Positions 1-12,515 of a stretch of DNA of 56,900 bases are shown here, piece by piece. This DNA is from Phoronis australis (Eukaryota; Phoronida; Phoronidae). The notes beneath the pieces are model-generated. The model did no database searches, was not told the origin of the DNA, and saw only the letters and a list, made by a program, of their open reading frames with translations. Each line of letters opens with the position of its first letter. Position 1 is the first letter of the stretch. The DNA lies in assembly GCA_002633005.1 (NCBI GenBank), contig NMRA01000654.1:1-56900 (forward strand), given 5' to 3'. Both the position numbers and the translations under genes were made by a program.

Positions 1-151
1 CCAAATTTGGTGAAAATCGGCTGACCCCCACCTTGCCGCTCATGGCTGGTGCTCTCGTGGACTAGTACTTAATTGACGCGTTTACTGCCTAAAACGATAT
101 GTATCCTGATTTGCCGTACATGCTCTATCACCATAGTCTCGCCAGGCGTGC

Positions 152-289
152 GTTCAGTAACGCTATGACCTACACCAGGACCTAGCTAAATTCTAGGCTA
201 TGTCACGTGTTCTCATTTAAAATACAATGCAATATCTCACGTTATCTCGTGAAGTCTTGCGTTTTAGCGAGATCTTAGCGTTATTGAAC
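152..289. mobile_element. MITE-like element, family GTTCAGTAAC, copy 1
   Basis: A 138-bp segment bounded by imperfect terminal inverted repeats: GTTCAGTAACGCTATGACCT on the left and the complement of AGATCTTAGCGTTATTGAAC on the right. Its interior (CACGTG..., ...CGTGAAGTCTTGC) is the reverse complement of the interior of the copy at 1512-1649. There is no coding capacity. It lies next to the 5' splice site of the minus-strand peptidase exon, so it probably sits in that gene's intron. No clean target-site duplication is visible, and the similarity may extend about 10 bp beyond these ends. Confidence 0.7.
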
Positions 290-314
290 GGGAGCCAGGT
301 CTTGTGTGTCGTAC

Positions 315-548
315 CTTCGCTTTCTGAGAGGTCATTTTCGACCACGTGAAAGGCTGTCATTATGTATTTGCTGCTCTCGTTTCCAACCAAAAACCCTGTG
401 CCATGTACTCCGTTCGACCATTTGATCTGAGCCACGGATTTCAGCTGCTGCCATAACGATTCGTACGACTTGGCGCAGAGCAGATGTTGTCGTCCTTTTT
501 GTACATCTCGTTGATATCCATACGAGTGTTTTGCTGATCTCTGTTTGC
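315..548 (-). CDS. Partial trypsin-like peptidase exon (catalytic His region)
   Basis: One internal exon on the minus strand. It is bounded by a good acceptor (TTGTATTCACAG, reading 560 to 549) and a donor (GAAG|GTACGA at 315/314). Both splice phases are 1, and the exon has 234 nt with no stop. The translation contains GTGFLVG followed by YIMTAFHVV. This resembles the core of trypsin/HtrA-fold serine peptidases, where the His of a TAxHVV motif is the catalytic histidine. The Asp and Ser would lie in later exons to the left, outside the window. No signal peptide or start codon can be assigned. The subfamily (FAM111-like, HtrA-like or other) cannot be decided. The match rests on a short motif, so this is a family-level guess. 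Confidence 0.45.
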
Positions 549-949
549 CTGTGAATACAATAGCATTACATCTATTCAAACTGGGTTATTTGGAAGTCAG
601 AACAAACCGTTTATTCCTTAAGCAGCTCCATGCAATAAAAGCCACGTTGTGTTCAAAGTAAGGTTGTTATGTAACAAAATTATAGTTTCCAATTAAAAAA
701 ATATATATGCAGTCCCTGCCAAATATTCATTTCCTGACGAGTTGAAGTACTTCATACTATGTTCTACAGAACGGGATAAAACTGAGTGAAACCAAGTAAT
801 CCGTCTACAACGGGGCTCTTCCATAAGAGAGTCCAGCCGCCAATTTGGGTGCGTGGTTTTGCCTCAAAAACATAGTCTCTGGTGGCCGCAGATGAAACGT
901 AACAAGTGACTTCGATGGAAATGTAGGGATTCAATGAAACTAGTATTGT
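549..949. other. No gene recognised
   Basis: AT-rich DNA upstream, on the minus strand, of the peptidase-like exon and presumably its intron. No motif, repeat or convincing open frame was seen. Confidence 0.4.
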
Positions 950-1390
950 CTCAGTGAGATATTTTAGTCACTTGATGTTGTTTCCGGCGGAGATGTCATC
1001 ACTTGGTATTGTCTAGCAGAGAGATTTTTGTCATGTGGTATTATCTTCGGGAGTTACATTTCTTGTACCTCTTGCTACTCTCATTTCACTACATGGATGT
1101 TACCTGACTGGAATGTCGACACTTGCTGTTTTATTGTATATAATTATTCTGATGATGTCTAATGAATAGACGAAACGTTGAACTTTGTTATTTGTGCGGC
1201 GATTATCTTCGGGAGAGATTTTATTATTTGGTCTTTCTAGGGTAGAGGTTTTCATCACTTGGTATTATCTTGGGGAGAGATTTTATCATTTGTTGGGGAG
1301 AGATTGTCGTCATAATAGTATTGTATCGGAGAGAGATGTTTTCTTTTGGTAGTGTCTAGGGGAGAGGTTTCCATAGGTTGGTTTTATATT
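950..1390. repeat. Degenerate minisatellite (units of about 30-45 bp)
   Basis: Repeated imperfect units of the form GAGATTTT-TCAT-(A/T)CTTGGTATT-TCT-GGGGAGAG. Clear recurrences lie near 975, 1020, 1200, 1250, 1290 and 1320. Unit length varies through indels. A related stretch recurs at 2280-2395. No coding function was seen. Confidence 0.6.
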
Positions 1391-1511
1391 AATTGTTCAG
1401 CAATGTATCGCTAACCTGAATAATTTAGGTAAACATAACCACATCACATTTGCCGGAACGCCCGAGATTATTGGCGTCCAGCAGCTGATCGATTAGCGAA
1501 ATCTGCCTCCA

Positions 1512-1649
1512 GTTCAGTAACGCTAGGACCTCGCTAAAAAGCAAGACTTCGCGAGATTACGTGAAATATTGCCGTGTATTCTGAATGAGAGCACGTGACT
1601 TTGGCTAGATTTTAGCTAGGTCCTAGCGTAGGTCCTAGAGTTACTGAAC
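1512..1649. mobile_element. MITE-like element, family GTTCAGTAAC, copy 2
   Basis: Also 138 bp, bounded by GTTCAGTAACGCTAGGACCT and, inverted, AGGTCCTAGAGTTACTGAAC. The interior holds AAGCAAGACTTCGCGAGAT and GAGCACGTGA, matching copy 1 in reverse orientation and a truncated copy at 49544-49655. It is non-autonomous, with no open frame. Equal length and long inverted ends support a transposon family rather than chance similarity. Confidence 0.75.
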
Positions 1650-1789
1650 GCACTCCAGGTTCAGAACTTGAATTTCACGGACCTGAACAAATATTACCTG
1701 TCCCTGATGCCAGCTGCATTTTAGAAATAAGAGATTAGTTATTTAAACGATGGAAAACATCTTGGGCTAACCAATGAGCTATATAGCTA

Positions 1790-2185
1790 TATAGCTAATG
1801 GGGCTAACAGAAGTGACTGTAGAAGAACAAATTTAAAGCGGTGGTGAGCTGGATAACTCCCACTCTTACTACTAAGCTTTTGAGTATGCCCAGGTCTCAA
1901 CTGCAGTTGGTAATACAGGTGATAACAGGTCACTGTAACCTGCACAAACACAAGAAAAGAACAGGTCGAGCGAAAAATTCTTGCTCCTCAAAATGCTGGA
2001 TGAAACACCATAGCACCCTGTCGGTCGTTGTTTCACTCACCACAGCATTAAAAAGAATGATTTGAAAGTAAAACAGTTTCAGCGAAAACTGCCATAGCTA
2101 AGAAGAATATTAAAACACTTGCAAAATTCCTCGAACAGATTGGTAAGCTTGGTGAGTGTGAGCAATGAAATTAAAGCACAGTGTC
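1790..2185 (+). mobile_element. Decayed 3' end of a LINE (RNase H-end remnant)
   Basis: A plus-strand frame (1841-2065) reads ...LVIQVITGHCNLHKHKKRTG... followed by spaced cysteines. This resembles the stretch after the RNase H domain in many non-LTR retrotransposons, where a TGH-x-L-x-x-H motif precedes a CxxC-H-C knuckle. The frame is then broken. Beyond the stop, at 2090-2160, another frame continues with a KTLAKFLEQIGKL-like tail of the kind found at the C-terminus of such polyproteins. No intact gene remains. Family assignment is by motif memory only. Confidence 0.45.
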
Positions 2186-2279
2186 TGTTGCAATGGGCCT
2201 GTAGAAGGCCAAAGTAACGTGTCGGCCTTTTTGTTTTGCGGACTTTATTTCGCAAAATTCCGACACCGCTGTCGCATTA

Positions 2280-2395
2280 GCATTTTAGGGGAGAGATTTT
2301 ATCATATGGTATTGTTTAGCAGAGATTTTCATCATTTGCTATAGTCTCGGGAAGAGATTTTTGTCACTTTGTTTTGTCTCAATTTGGGCCTGTTC
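2280..2395. repeat. Second patch of the 950-1390 minisatellite
   Basis: The same GAGATTTT-ATCAT-TGGTATTGT and GGGAAGAGATTTTTGTCA unit type as at 950-1390, about three degenerate units. The MITE and LINE remnant lie between the two patches. Confidence 0.55.
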
Positions 2396-2829
2396 ATTTT
2401 TCGTTTTCCCGCGTGCTCATGTATTGCGATGATCTGAATCTTGAATGTCTGTTGCCCCCACTCCCATCCTGAAGGGGAAGAGGGTTATGGCTCCATTTAT
2501 CAATTTCCAGTGTGGAAATGGGGTTTTAAATGTGTCTCCTAAATTCTCACAGTTGACAATGCACAAGAATTTGCAGACGCCAAGAATATTTTAGTATTTT
2601 GTTGGAAAAACCTTGACCACTCAACAATTGACTTTTTGGCTTTAGATATCACAGTTGCGATCACTAAGTTGGGAGAAATTCGAGGGCATGGCACATTTGC
2701 TCCCCCTCCCCCTCTAAGTCCGCACTTGGCTGTAAACATACTTTGTCGTCCATGTGCTTTTACTCAGAGTGTAAAAACACTCGATCGGCCGCCCACTCAG
2801 TCACTTGCCCTACCTATCCAGAACAAAGG

Positions 2830-3005
2830 GGGTACACTTGATTGGCTTGGCCGGGCTCTCGGGTTAACCTGCTAAAACATCTGATTGGTTCTCATTGACG
2901 ACTTCCGGTTCGCAGATCAACTACATGTACATGTCTTCAGTTAGCGACTCTAACCTGGCAGAACCGGCCAAGTCAGTCAATCGAGTGCAGCCAGTGAGAA
3001 CTACG
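2830..3005. repeat. Imperfect inverted repeat (arms about 40 bp)
   Basis: The left arm has CACTTGATTGGCTTGGCCGG followed by GGTTAACCTG. The right arm is its approximate complement: CAGAACCGGCCAAGTCAG, then TCAATCGAGTG. It could be a degenerate MITE or a simple inverted duplication. It has no coding content. Confidence 0.45.
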
Positions 3006-3209
3006 TAGGCAGTTATAGGGTCTGCTTGATGATGGTATTTGGTGATTTCAAATTCAGTAAAACACGAGAAGGCTTTCTGGTACCGACACGGAAATGTCAC
3101 GTGAACATGTGTAATCTTCTTCAGAAGATTGGAGCTCCAAGTTGTTCGTCAAAGTAGTGCATTTGATGTGAAAGAGAGGACCCAGCCGAAGAGACGAATT
3201 ACAATTCAT

Positions 3210-3247
3210 CACGTGACAATAGCCACGTGACAATAGCCACGTGACAA
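3210..3247. repeat. 14-bp tandem repeat with three CACGTG E-boxes
   Basis: CACGTGACAATAGC is repeated 2.7 times (3210, 3224, 3238), placing three perfect CACGTG palindromes at exact 14-bp spacing. Such sites bind bHLH-ZIP factors in animals. No promoter or gene start is recognised next to it, so function is unproven. Confidence 0.7.
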
Positions 3248-3544
3248 CTGATTGTAAAGTACGTACAGATCTCGACTGCCTGTCTCGCTCTCCAACACTG
3301 TTGTGCCCGTCCTGCCAGTTTCCACATATCGTGTCTTCAGTTGCCTGTAAAAACAGATCGTTAAAGAGTGACTATGGTTTATATTTGTTTTTATTCAATA
3401 CAAGTTTACAGGAAGATGTAGAATCCCGAAAACTAATAACATGAGCATCACCACCACCACTCCCACTTATTTCAGAGCTGCGCTGCCCATGATAAATGTT
3501 CGTGGTAAATCTCTAAAACGCTTTACAGTTTTCGAAATTATTTT

Positions 3545-3760
3545 TTTTATTTTATAACAAGAACTTAAGTCTGAGATTTGTTTTCAATTCTGAATCTTCC
3601 ACATTCGGTTATACAGTCAAAATCAAAGACAAAACGTAAGTCAAAAACTAAGTTAAATTTAAGATCTCTTTCTTTAAACGGTCTTGAGACAAATTTAAGT
3701 TTTATATTAAAATTGAGAGAAATTGTCTTAACTATTTATTTTTGAAAGGGCACCTGGAAT
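3545..3760. repeat. AACTTAAG/TTTAAGAT-rich dispersed repeat
   Basis: It shares the phrases TTTAAGATCTCTTTCTT, CTTGAGACAAATT and AAGTCAAAAACT with 52060-52150, and more weakly with 42110-42190. The copy at 51971-52197 has clear terminal inverted repeats, so this is probably a degenerate copy of the same MITE-like family. Confidence 0.5.
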
Positions 3761-4365
3761 TTCAATTCCCGCACGTGACCAATGTACTCTATTACTAGAG
3801 CTTGCGACCCCGAGACTAGGCGCAAGAGTTTGCTCCGTGAACTTCCGGTTGTATGCTGGAATGAGTTTTGATCGAGAGTTGTAGCTACCAAATCAAGCCT
3901 AATTTCATTGCTTCATTTTTCGTGTTGTCATTTTTGTTCATCAAGCGAGACTCTTGAGGTTCCGCTCCATATAATCAGCGATTTCTCGGCAAAAGTAGTC
4001 AACAAACCCGATAATTACACTGGTCTTTCTTTGTACACACCGACCCATATCCCTGGCTGGATTTTGGGAATTGCCTGGCCTCTGATATCTTGTCAGCTTC
4101 AGTCTTAGAACCACTTTCAACAACCTATCACACTCATGCTAGGAGTTTCTTTAACAAGACATTTGTGGGTGTTAAAATCATGTTACAGTATTTTACAGAA
4201 AGAAGTGACATTCGGTTTGTGATTGTTTGTTCTGTAATTATGAATGAAAAGTTAGGCCTTACTAACAGGTGCGTAACTTTCGAAAAAAAAACATTCGTAT
4301 TTGTGTGGCTAAGTGTGTGCATGCGTGCATGCGTGTGCGTGTATGTGTGCGTGTATGTGTGCGTG

Positions 4366-7150
<2,785 letters not shown>

Positions 7151-7160
7151 GGACCAATGA

Positions 7161-7726
7161 CCGGTTCCATGAAACAGTCCCAAATAGGGACTCAACTAAG
7201 TTCCCTAAATCTACCGCGTGTTTATGGATTTGTGAAAACACTGATTGTCCTTTCTTATGCTGTTTGAGTTTGATTACTAAGTCAACTTTTGATTTTGATA
7301 CAAATTGAGAGTGAACTCAATGTTGAATTCTCAATATTATCGAAAATGTTTAGGGATCTTTTCATGCAACACTCCTAACTTAAGGACTAAGTCCCTATTT
7401 GTTTTCATTGAATTCTGGGCTCAGATTTTAGATTTATTTATTAGAAAATGTCAGTAGTCAAAGGGGAGCTCACAATAACAATGAAATGACAAGAAAAGAT
7501 TAAATCTGTGAGTAAACAAAGACGCAAATAGGGCAAAAGATTTAGGGATCCAGGGGGGCCAGGGCAGAGTATTAGCCAGGATTTTGCCCGTCAGACATTC
7601 GCGCCCCTGAACTGCCAAATGTAATCTGGGAGAATTTTAGGGGGGCATGGCCCCCTTGGCCCCCCTCTAAATCCACCACTTGGATCTTAGTTTAGTCCCT
7701 ATTTGGGAGTGTTTCATGCAACTCGG
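7161..7726. mobile_element. TIR element (MITE-like, 566 bp), copy 1
   Basis: The ends form inverted repeats of about 40 bp: CCGGTTCCATGAAACAGTCC, CAAATAGGGACTCAACTAAG on the left, and on the right the complement of CTTAGTTTAGTCCCTATTTG, GGAGTGTTTCATGCAACTCGG. No transposase frame is present. It interrupts a short tandem array (units near 7095 and 7735-7865). It carries a second MITE at 7541-7680. A partial copy in the other orientation is at about 48541-48850. Confidence 0.7.
7541..7680 (-). mobile_element. MITE 'GTGGATTTAGAGGGGG', uninterrupted copy
   Basis: About 140 bp running, on the minus strand, from AGTGGTGGATTTAGAGGGGG to GGATCCCTAAA, with purine/pyrimidine-rich inverted ends (GGGGGGCC / GGCCCCCC). 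It matches the split element at 36542-38140 piece by piece. Position 7569-7576 (GTATTAGC) is the unoccupied version of the target site that is duplicated at 36643-36650 and 38095-38102. It has no coding content. Confidence 0.7.
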
Positions 7727-8308
7727 CACTGGAGGACACGGTGTAGCATTCTGACGTCAAAGTATAGAAGGCTGTGGAGAAAACGCATAACGGACCTCGG
7801 ACAAGGGGACCAGGGTACACAGTGTAACATTCCGCCGTAAAGAAGTGTACAAGGCTGTGGAGAAAGTACATGTAGCATGCAACGGGAGTAAGTCGAGCGA
7901 TGTACGCAAAAAGTTATCAGAGAAATTGCAAATTTTTATCTTTTACGAAAATACCAATTTGCAAAAATAATCTTGATTTGAATTTTATTTCATGACTAAT
8001 GAAATAAACGTCGCCAACATTGAAGAAGCAATTCGAGATTCGTGTATTTCCTAGAAGTGATATTCTTACGCTTTCTCAGTTCTTCTCGTGCCTCTAGAAT
8101 CATATTTGGTCTTGAGAGGCGTACGAAAAACGGTTTGATATCACATTCATGCATTTTCTTGATGCGATTTCATTTAAATGAAAAGAAACAAAAAACGTAT
8201 TTATTTATTAATTTCGCATCTAGATCACAAACACTTTTAAGTGTGATCTGCATGCCACCTGTTGGCTACATCGCATGACCTAATGATCATCAGTCTGTAA
8301 AGATTTTT

Positions 8309-8374
8309 GCCCTGGCCGGGACTCGAACCCGGGACTTTCTGCTAACCGTCTAGACACTACTTGTCCACTGTGGC
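8309..8374 (-). ncRNA. tRNA-like sequence, probably the head of a tRNA-derived SINE
   Basis: On the minus strand a perfect T-arm is seen: CCGGG, loop TTCGAGT, CCCGG, which includes a pol III B-box GGTTCGAGTCC. The 5' half (GCCACAGTGGACAAGTAGTG) is A-box-like. Acceptor-stem pairing is poor and the length is only 66 nt, so this is more likely a SINE head than a functional tRNA. The isotype is not assigned. Confidence 0.5.
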
Positions 8375-10670
8375 GTGCAGACATGCTTAAAAATGTTTGT
8401 GATCTATATTTCTACACCGGTTCAAGATTTACATATTTATATTCGCATCTAGCAGTAATTGCACAACAATCGGGATGATAGTCGAGCTGAGGCATACAAC
8501 AAACTGTTCATAATAGAAGTTGGCCGTGTGCCAGAAAGACCTGTCTTAAGGTGATAATTGCCCGAAAACTTGACGAGCTCTCGAGAATGATTTTGAGAGA
8601 GGGTCTTTCAGGTACACATTCAGTAAAGTCAGATTATGAATGTGTTACCACAGTTACCCAGCGGACATGCATCAACGTGAAATAAAAAGTACATGTAAAC
8701 TAAAATTATTGTGCCTTAGAGTGTCATGCAGCTTTATAGTTCGCTGCTAAGTTATTCGACGTCCTATATATGACCAGGCATGAGACAGAATATTGAAGCC
8801 ATGTATTCTCTGCTGTGACACTGCACAGGTACTTTCATCAGACGCTCAGTTCCGAGCGATTGAAAATAATAATCCCGCTAGTAGTTCCTTATTGTTCGTA
8901 GCAGTTCACAAATCATTCGCTGAGGTGGCGCCACCAGTCACGCATAGCAGTATAGGTAGTATTTTGAAGTTTACTGTGGGAATAGCGTGTAACTGGCATA
9001 TGAATAAGCTAAATTCATTCGATTCTTGGACTCAAAATATTTCTTCGAGATCGAGGCGTACCATTTAGAGCACAGTTGGAGGTTGGTTCGATAGCCCGAG
9101 GGGCCGATATTCCGGAATGTGACGAGTCTTCGGCTCACATATTTACTTTTTTCATACCTTTGTGAATTTATACTTTGGCAACGGATTGAAGCTTGCGATA
9201 TCCGACATTAGAATGCCAGCTTGTTAACCAATTGAAAACTGAACAAAGATATTTAACTAGGCTTGTAGAAAAGGCGGGAGTCATTGAAGTATAAAAACTT
9301 GTAAATCCTTATCAGATTTTTAAATTGTCACTATTTCTTACAAAATTCCATCACTGATAAGTGCAACGTATTATTTTTGCGATTCCCTGATGCCCGCATT
9401 TAAGCGCCGGCTCATCATTTGAAGCTACGCCTATATTCGGAATCAAGTGCTTGCGCACGCGAACCAATCCTTGAAACTGATATGAGGCTCTGTCGCACGC
9501 CAACACTGCTATTTCGCTCGCGGAGTGCAGTGAATATTTTCGTTAATGCTCGCTCAGTACGCCTAGCACACAAATGCCTACTGGCTTCCTCATTTTTTCG
9601 GTCCAGATTAAACACTTACGTTTGTTTTGCACTTGGAAATTTTAGGCTTATGTTAAAAATTATTGGAATTTTCAAAAATTGCACCCATGAAAGAGTTCAC
9701 CTGACAAAGCGCCTATTAAAAACAAGAAATTTGAATGAACCAGTGTTTAAAAACTGTTTTGTGACTTAAGAAAAAGCTGCTAATGAAATCCCACTGTAAA
9801 CTCAATCCTGCGTTTTTATCCAATAAGTTGAACTTTTAGAATGAATTCTGACTTTTGCGTTTGCGACGATGAAAATGTTATGTTAATTAAAATGTCAATG
9901 TTTATGCCAATTACCAGTGTGGAGTGACGAAACATATTTTCACCGTTGGGCTTAATGAAATATTATTCTAATATCTTGCTTATGGCGTTCAGTTATGCGT
10001 GCACTCAAAAGTAACTTGTTTACAAAAGAATGCATTTATTTCCATCAGCCATTTTTCAGAAAAAAGCACTCGCTCGGGGCGCTTATTCGGATGGTTCCGA
10101 AATCAAACCAGGTGTTAGTTTTAGTTAAAATGGAAAAATAAATCAACATAAAAGACACAGAGATGGGCTGACATTGCTTGGAAAATATATAGTCCAATGA
10201 CAACTTCAATTGAGTCTTTTACGCTCATTTAAGAAAAGATTGTGGTGGAGAGCATTTTCTATACCACACTAAATTTGCTTATTTAATTCTTATTAATGAA
10301 ATTTAATGGTCTTGGTATAATTTTCACGCTATTACGTCTGCAAGTGATGGCCAAAACCTTTAACCTGATCTGAACATAATTGTCCTTTGGTCGCGCTGGT
10401 TATCATTGTCGCACACAGTACTCAGCTCAGTAGGACTCTATTCCAAAATCTCTGACAAACATCATGATTGGGTCTCCTGAATCTGTTCAAAATACTTATT
10501 TTTTATCCATGCGGCAAACATTTTTTTCTGATCAGTGCTTAAAAGCAGAATTTTTTAAAACAAAAATATTGGTGTGCCAAATTTTATAGTAATAGGCAGT
10601 GATGGTCAACATGTGTCCTGAAGCCTACAGGTGCGTTAATTGTAAACATCAATATTTTTCCCAGAAAACT
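8375..10670. other. No gene recognised
   Basis: AT-rich sequence with short unsupported open frames, such as 8793-9068 and 9419-9769. None has a recognisable domain. No repeat family known from elsewhere in the window was noticed here. Confidence 0.4.
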
Positions 10671-10678
10671 GCGCAAAT

Positions 10679-10703
10679 CAAAATGGCGGCAACCAACAAA
10701 GAG
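10679..10703 (+). promoter_or_regulatory. YY1-type CAAAATGGCGGC element and candidate first exon
   Basis: CAAAATGGCGGC (10679-10690) is an exact match to the YY1 consensus often placed at or just downstream of animal transcription starts. Its ATG opens seven codons (MAATNKE) that end at a good donor, GAG|GTGAGC (10703/10704). The next plausible acceptor on this strand is at 12460, just before the ZIP start codon. This is therefore a candidate 5' exon of the zinc transporter gene. If so spliced, the ATG would be out of frame with the transporter and would act as an overlapping upstream frame. The link is inferred, not shown. Confidence 0.4.
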
Positions 10704-12460
10704 GTGAGCCGTGTCGTTCAATGCGCTATATTATCTCATTGGACGTAACTTGTGTCGTTGAACCGGAGGAATATGCGAATGGCTAAATCCCATGATTATT
10801 ATTTGAAACTGATCGCCCTTAGTTGAAAAAGTTGGTTAAAATTATATAATTTTATTCAAATGTAACTTGATTTAGTGCAGTGCAAACTTTTATGAACATG
10901 AACGTGATTATTTGAGTGAACTTGTCATGTTGTCTCGCGTATCCTAAGTTCACGCAACACTCACTTCCGCTTAATCTTGAGATTAAGGATCCAAGTTCAC
11001 GTACAGCAACACTACCCAGTGACGACTACTAAACACATCTAACCGCTGCGGTCACCACTAGGTGTCAGACTACCTCGATCATGTGACAACCGCAATGAAT
11101 AACAACAAGGCTAGGTCACGTTTGATCACGCTTAGCAAATTTCAACTGAAAGTCCCTGTCTCTTTGATTAAGAATTATTGAATGGAGTGATAATTTCTTC
11201 GATAGCACAGGTTAGTGTTGACCTAGAGCTGTGTATAAAAATCGTAAAGAATGTTTGATGCGAGTGAAGTGACCTGGCGGTTAAGCCTGACCCGGTCAGG
11301 CTACAGCTACGACTTGTGACTTGTGTAGGTGCAACATACACTGGCATAGCCGTTCAGTACTAGTACTAGTTAAGTATGAGGCTACGATACTCCCATCGTA
11401 CTATGTGCTCATTTCAGCCAAATGTGTTTTGAACCAGAGGTAGTCCAGTTCCCCGACCACAAACTATAAAGTTTTCACCTGTAGTGTAAGTGTACCCATT
11501 TTAGGCATTTTACTAGACAACTTTTCCCATTATTTTATACTTCCATTATTCCATAATAGTAAATTCTGTGGTATTTCTGGAAAAGCCTAGTCAGTGGAAT
11601 AAAACATTTTTGCTTTCGATTCAAATGTTGTTGCTTAATAGAAAATTGATCAAGAAACTAATATTTTACAAGCGATAGAAGACAACTTACTTGGCTCAGG
11701 AAAGTGTGCACCCAAGATAGACACCTCACTACTAAGCGTTTCCAAAAGGCAAAACCACGTCTTTACAAGTCATTGTGATTTCCTGGCGACTAGCAATTTA
11801 GTTAAACTGAGGAATTTCAAGTTTGCGTAGTTTTCAAAAATAGACACTTCCCAGTCATCTACTTCCTCTGCTGCTTTAACGTGTTAATACTAGCGTTTAA
11901 AAAAAGCAAGATTTTGCGCATGCGTATTTGATACTGCCTTGTTTATATAACGAAAATCATTACAGATAGCCACCATTTTGAGTAAAATGAAATCTACCTC
12001 CAAAATAATGGACTTTTCTGTTTCACAATGTTCACAGTTATAGCACAAGCAAGACAGATTCATTGAGCCTACCTGTGATAAAGACCTCAAAACTGCCACC
12101 AAACCTGATCTATCCCAAGAATATCCACGACGACAGCCTAACTGTAGAGTGCCACCTCAATCACTTCAGTGGCCACCATTTACGAGGTTAGTTACATTTG
12201 TAAGGTCTCAAGCATGGTTTTGCGTGATCTCACTTTTCTCACTAAGAACTTGGTCTACAGAAAACTTCCGTGACTCAACCATCACAGACTGCAATGTATG
12301 TGTCTGTAGACACTGTGTTGTTATACGCACTTCTTCTCTGCCTGTACATCAACAGGATACAAATTGGATGTATTAGTATAATGGTTGGGCATTTCAACTT
12401 TATACACAAGTGTTGTGTGATTTCATATGGATTTCATTCATTTTAAATTTTGCATTTCAG
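10704..12460. other. Probable 5' intron/upstream region of the ZIP gene
   Basis: No domain-bearing frame. It ends in a clear pyrimidine-rich acceptor, TTTTGCATTTCAG, at 12448-12460. The intervening sequence is unremarkable. Short frames at 11890-12102 and 12149-12376 are not supported by motifs. Confidence 0.4.
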
Positions 12461-12515
12461 GAAGGGATATTCATTGGAGGCCTTGTAAAACAAAATCTAC
12501 ACAACAAGACAAAAG

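Noticed and set aside
10683-10703. Taking MAATNKE as the N-terminus of the ZIP protein
   Set aside because: Joining 10703 to 12461 puts this ATG out of frame with the transporter, whose own ATG at 12516 has a strong context.
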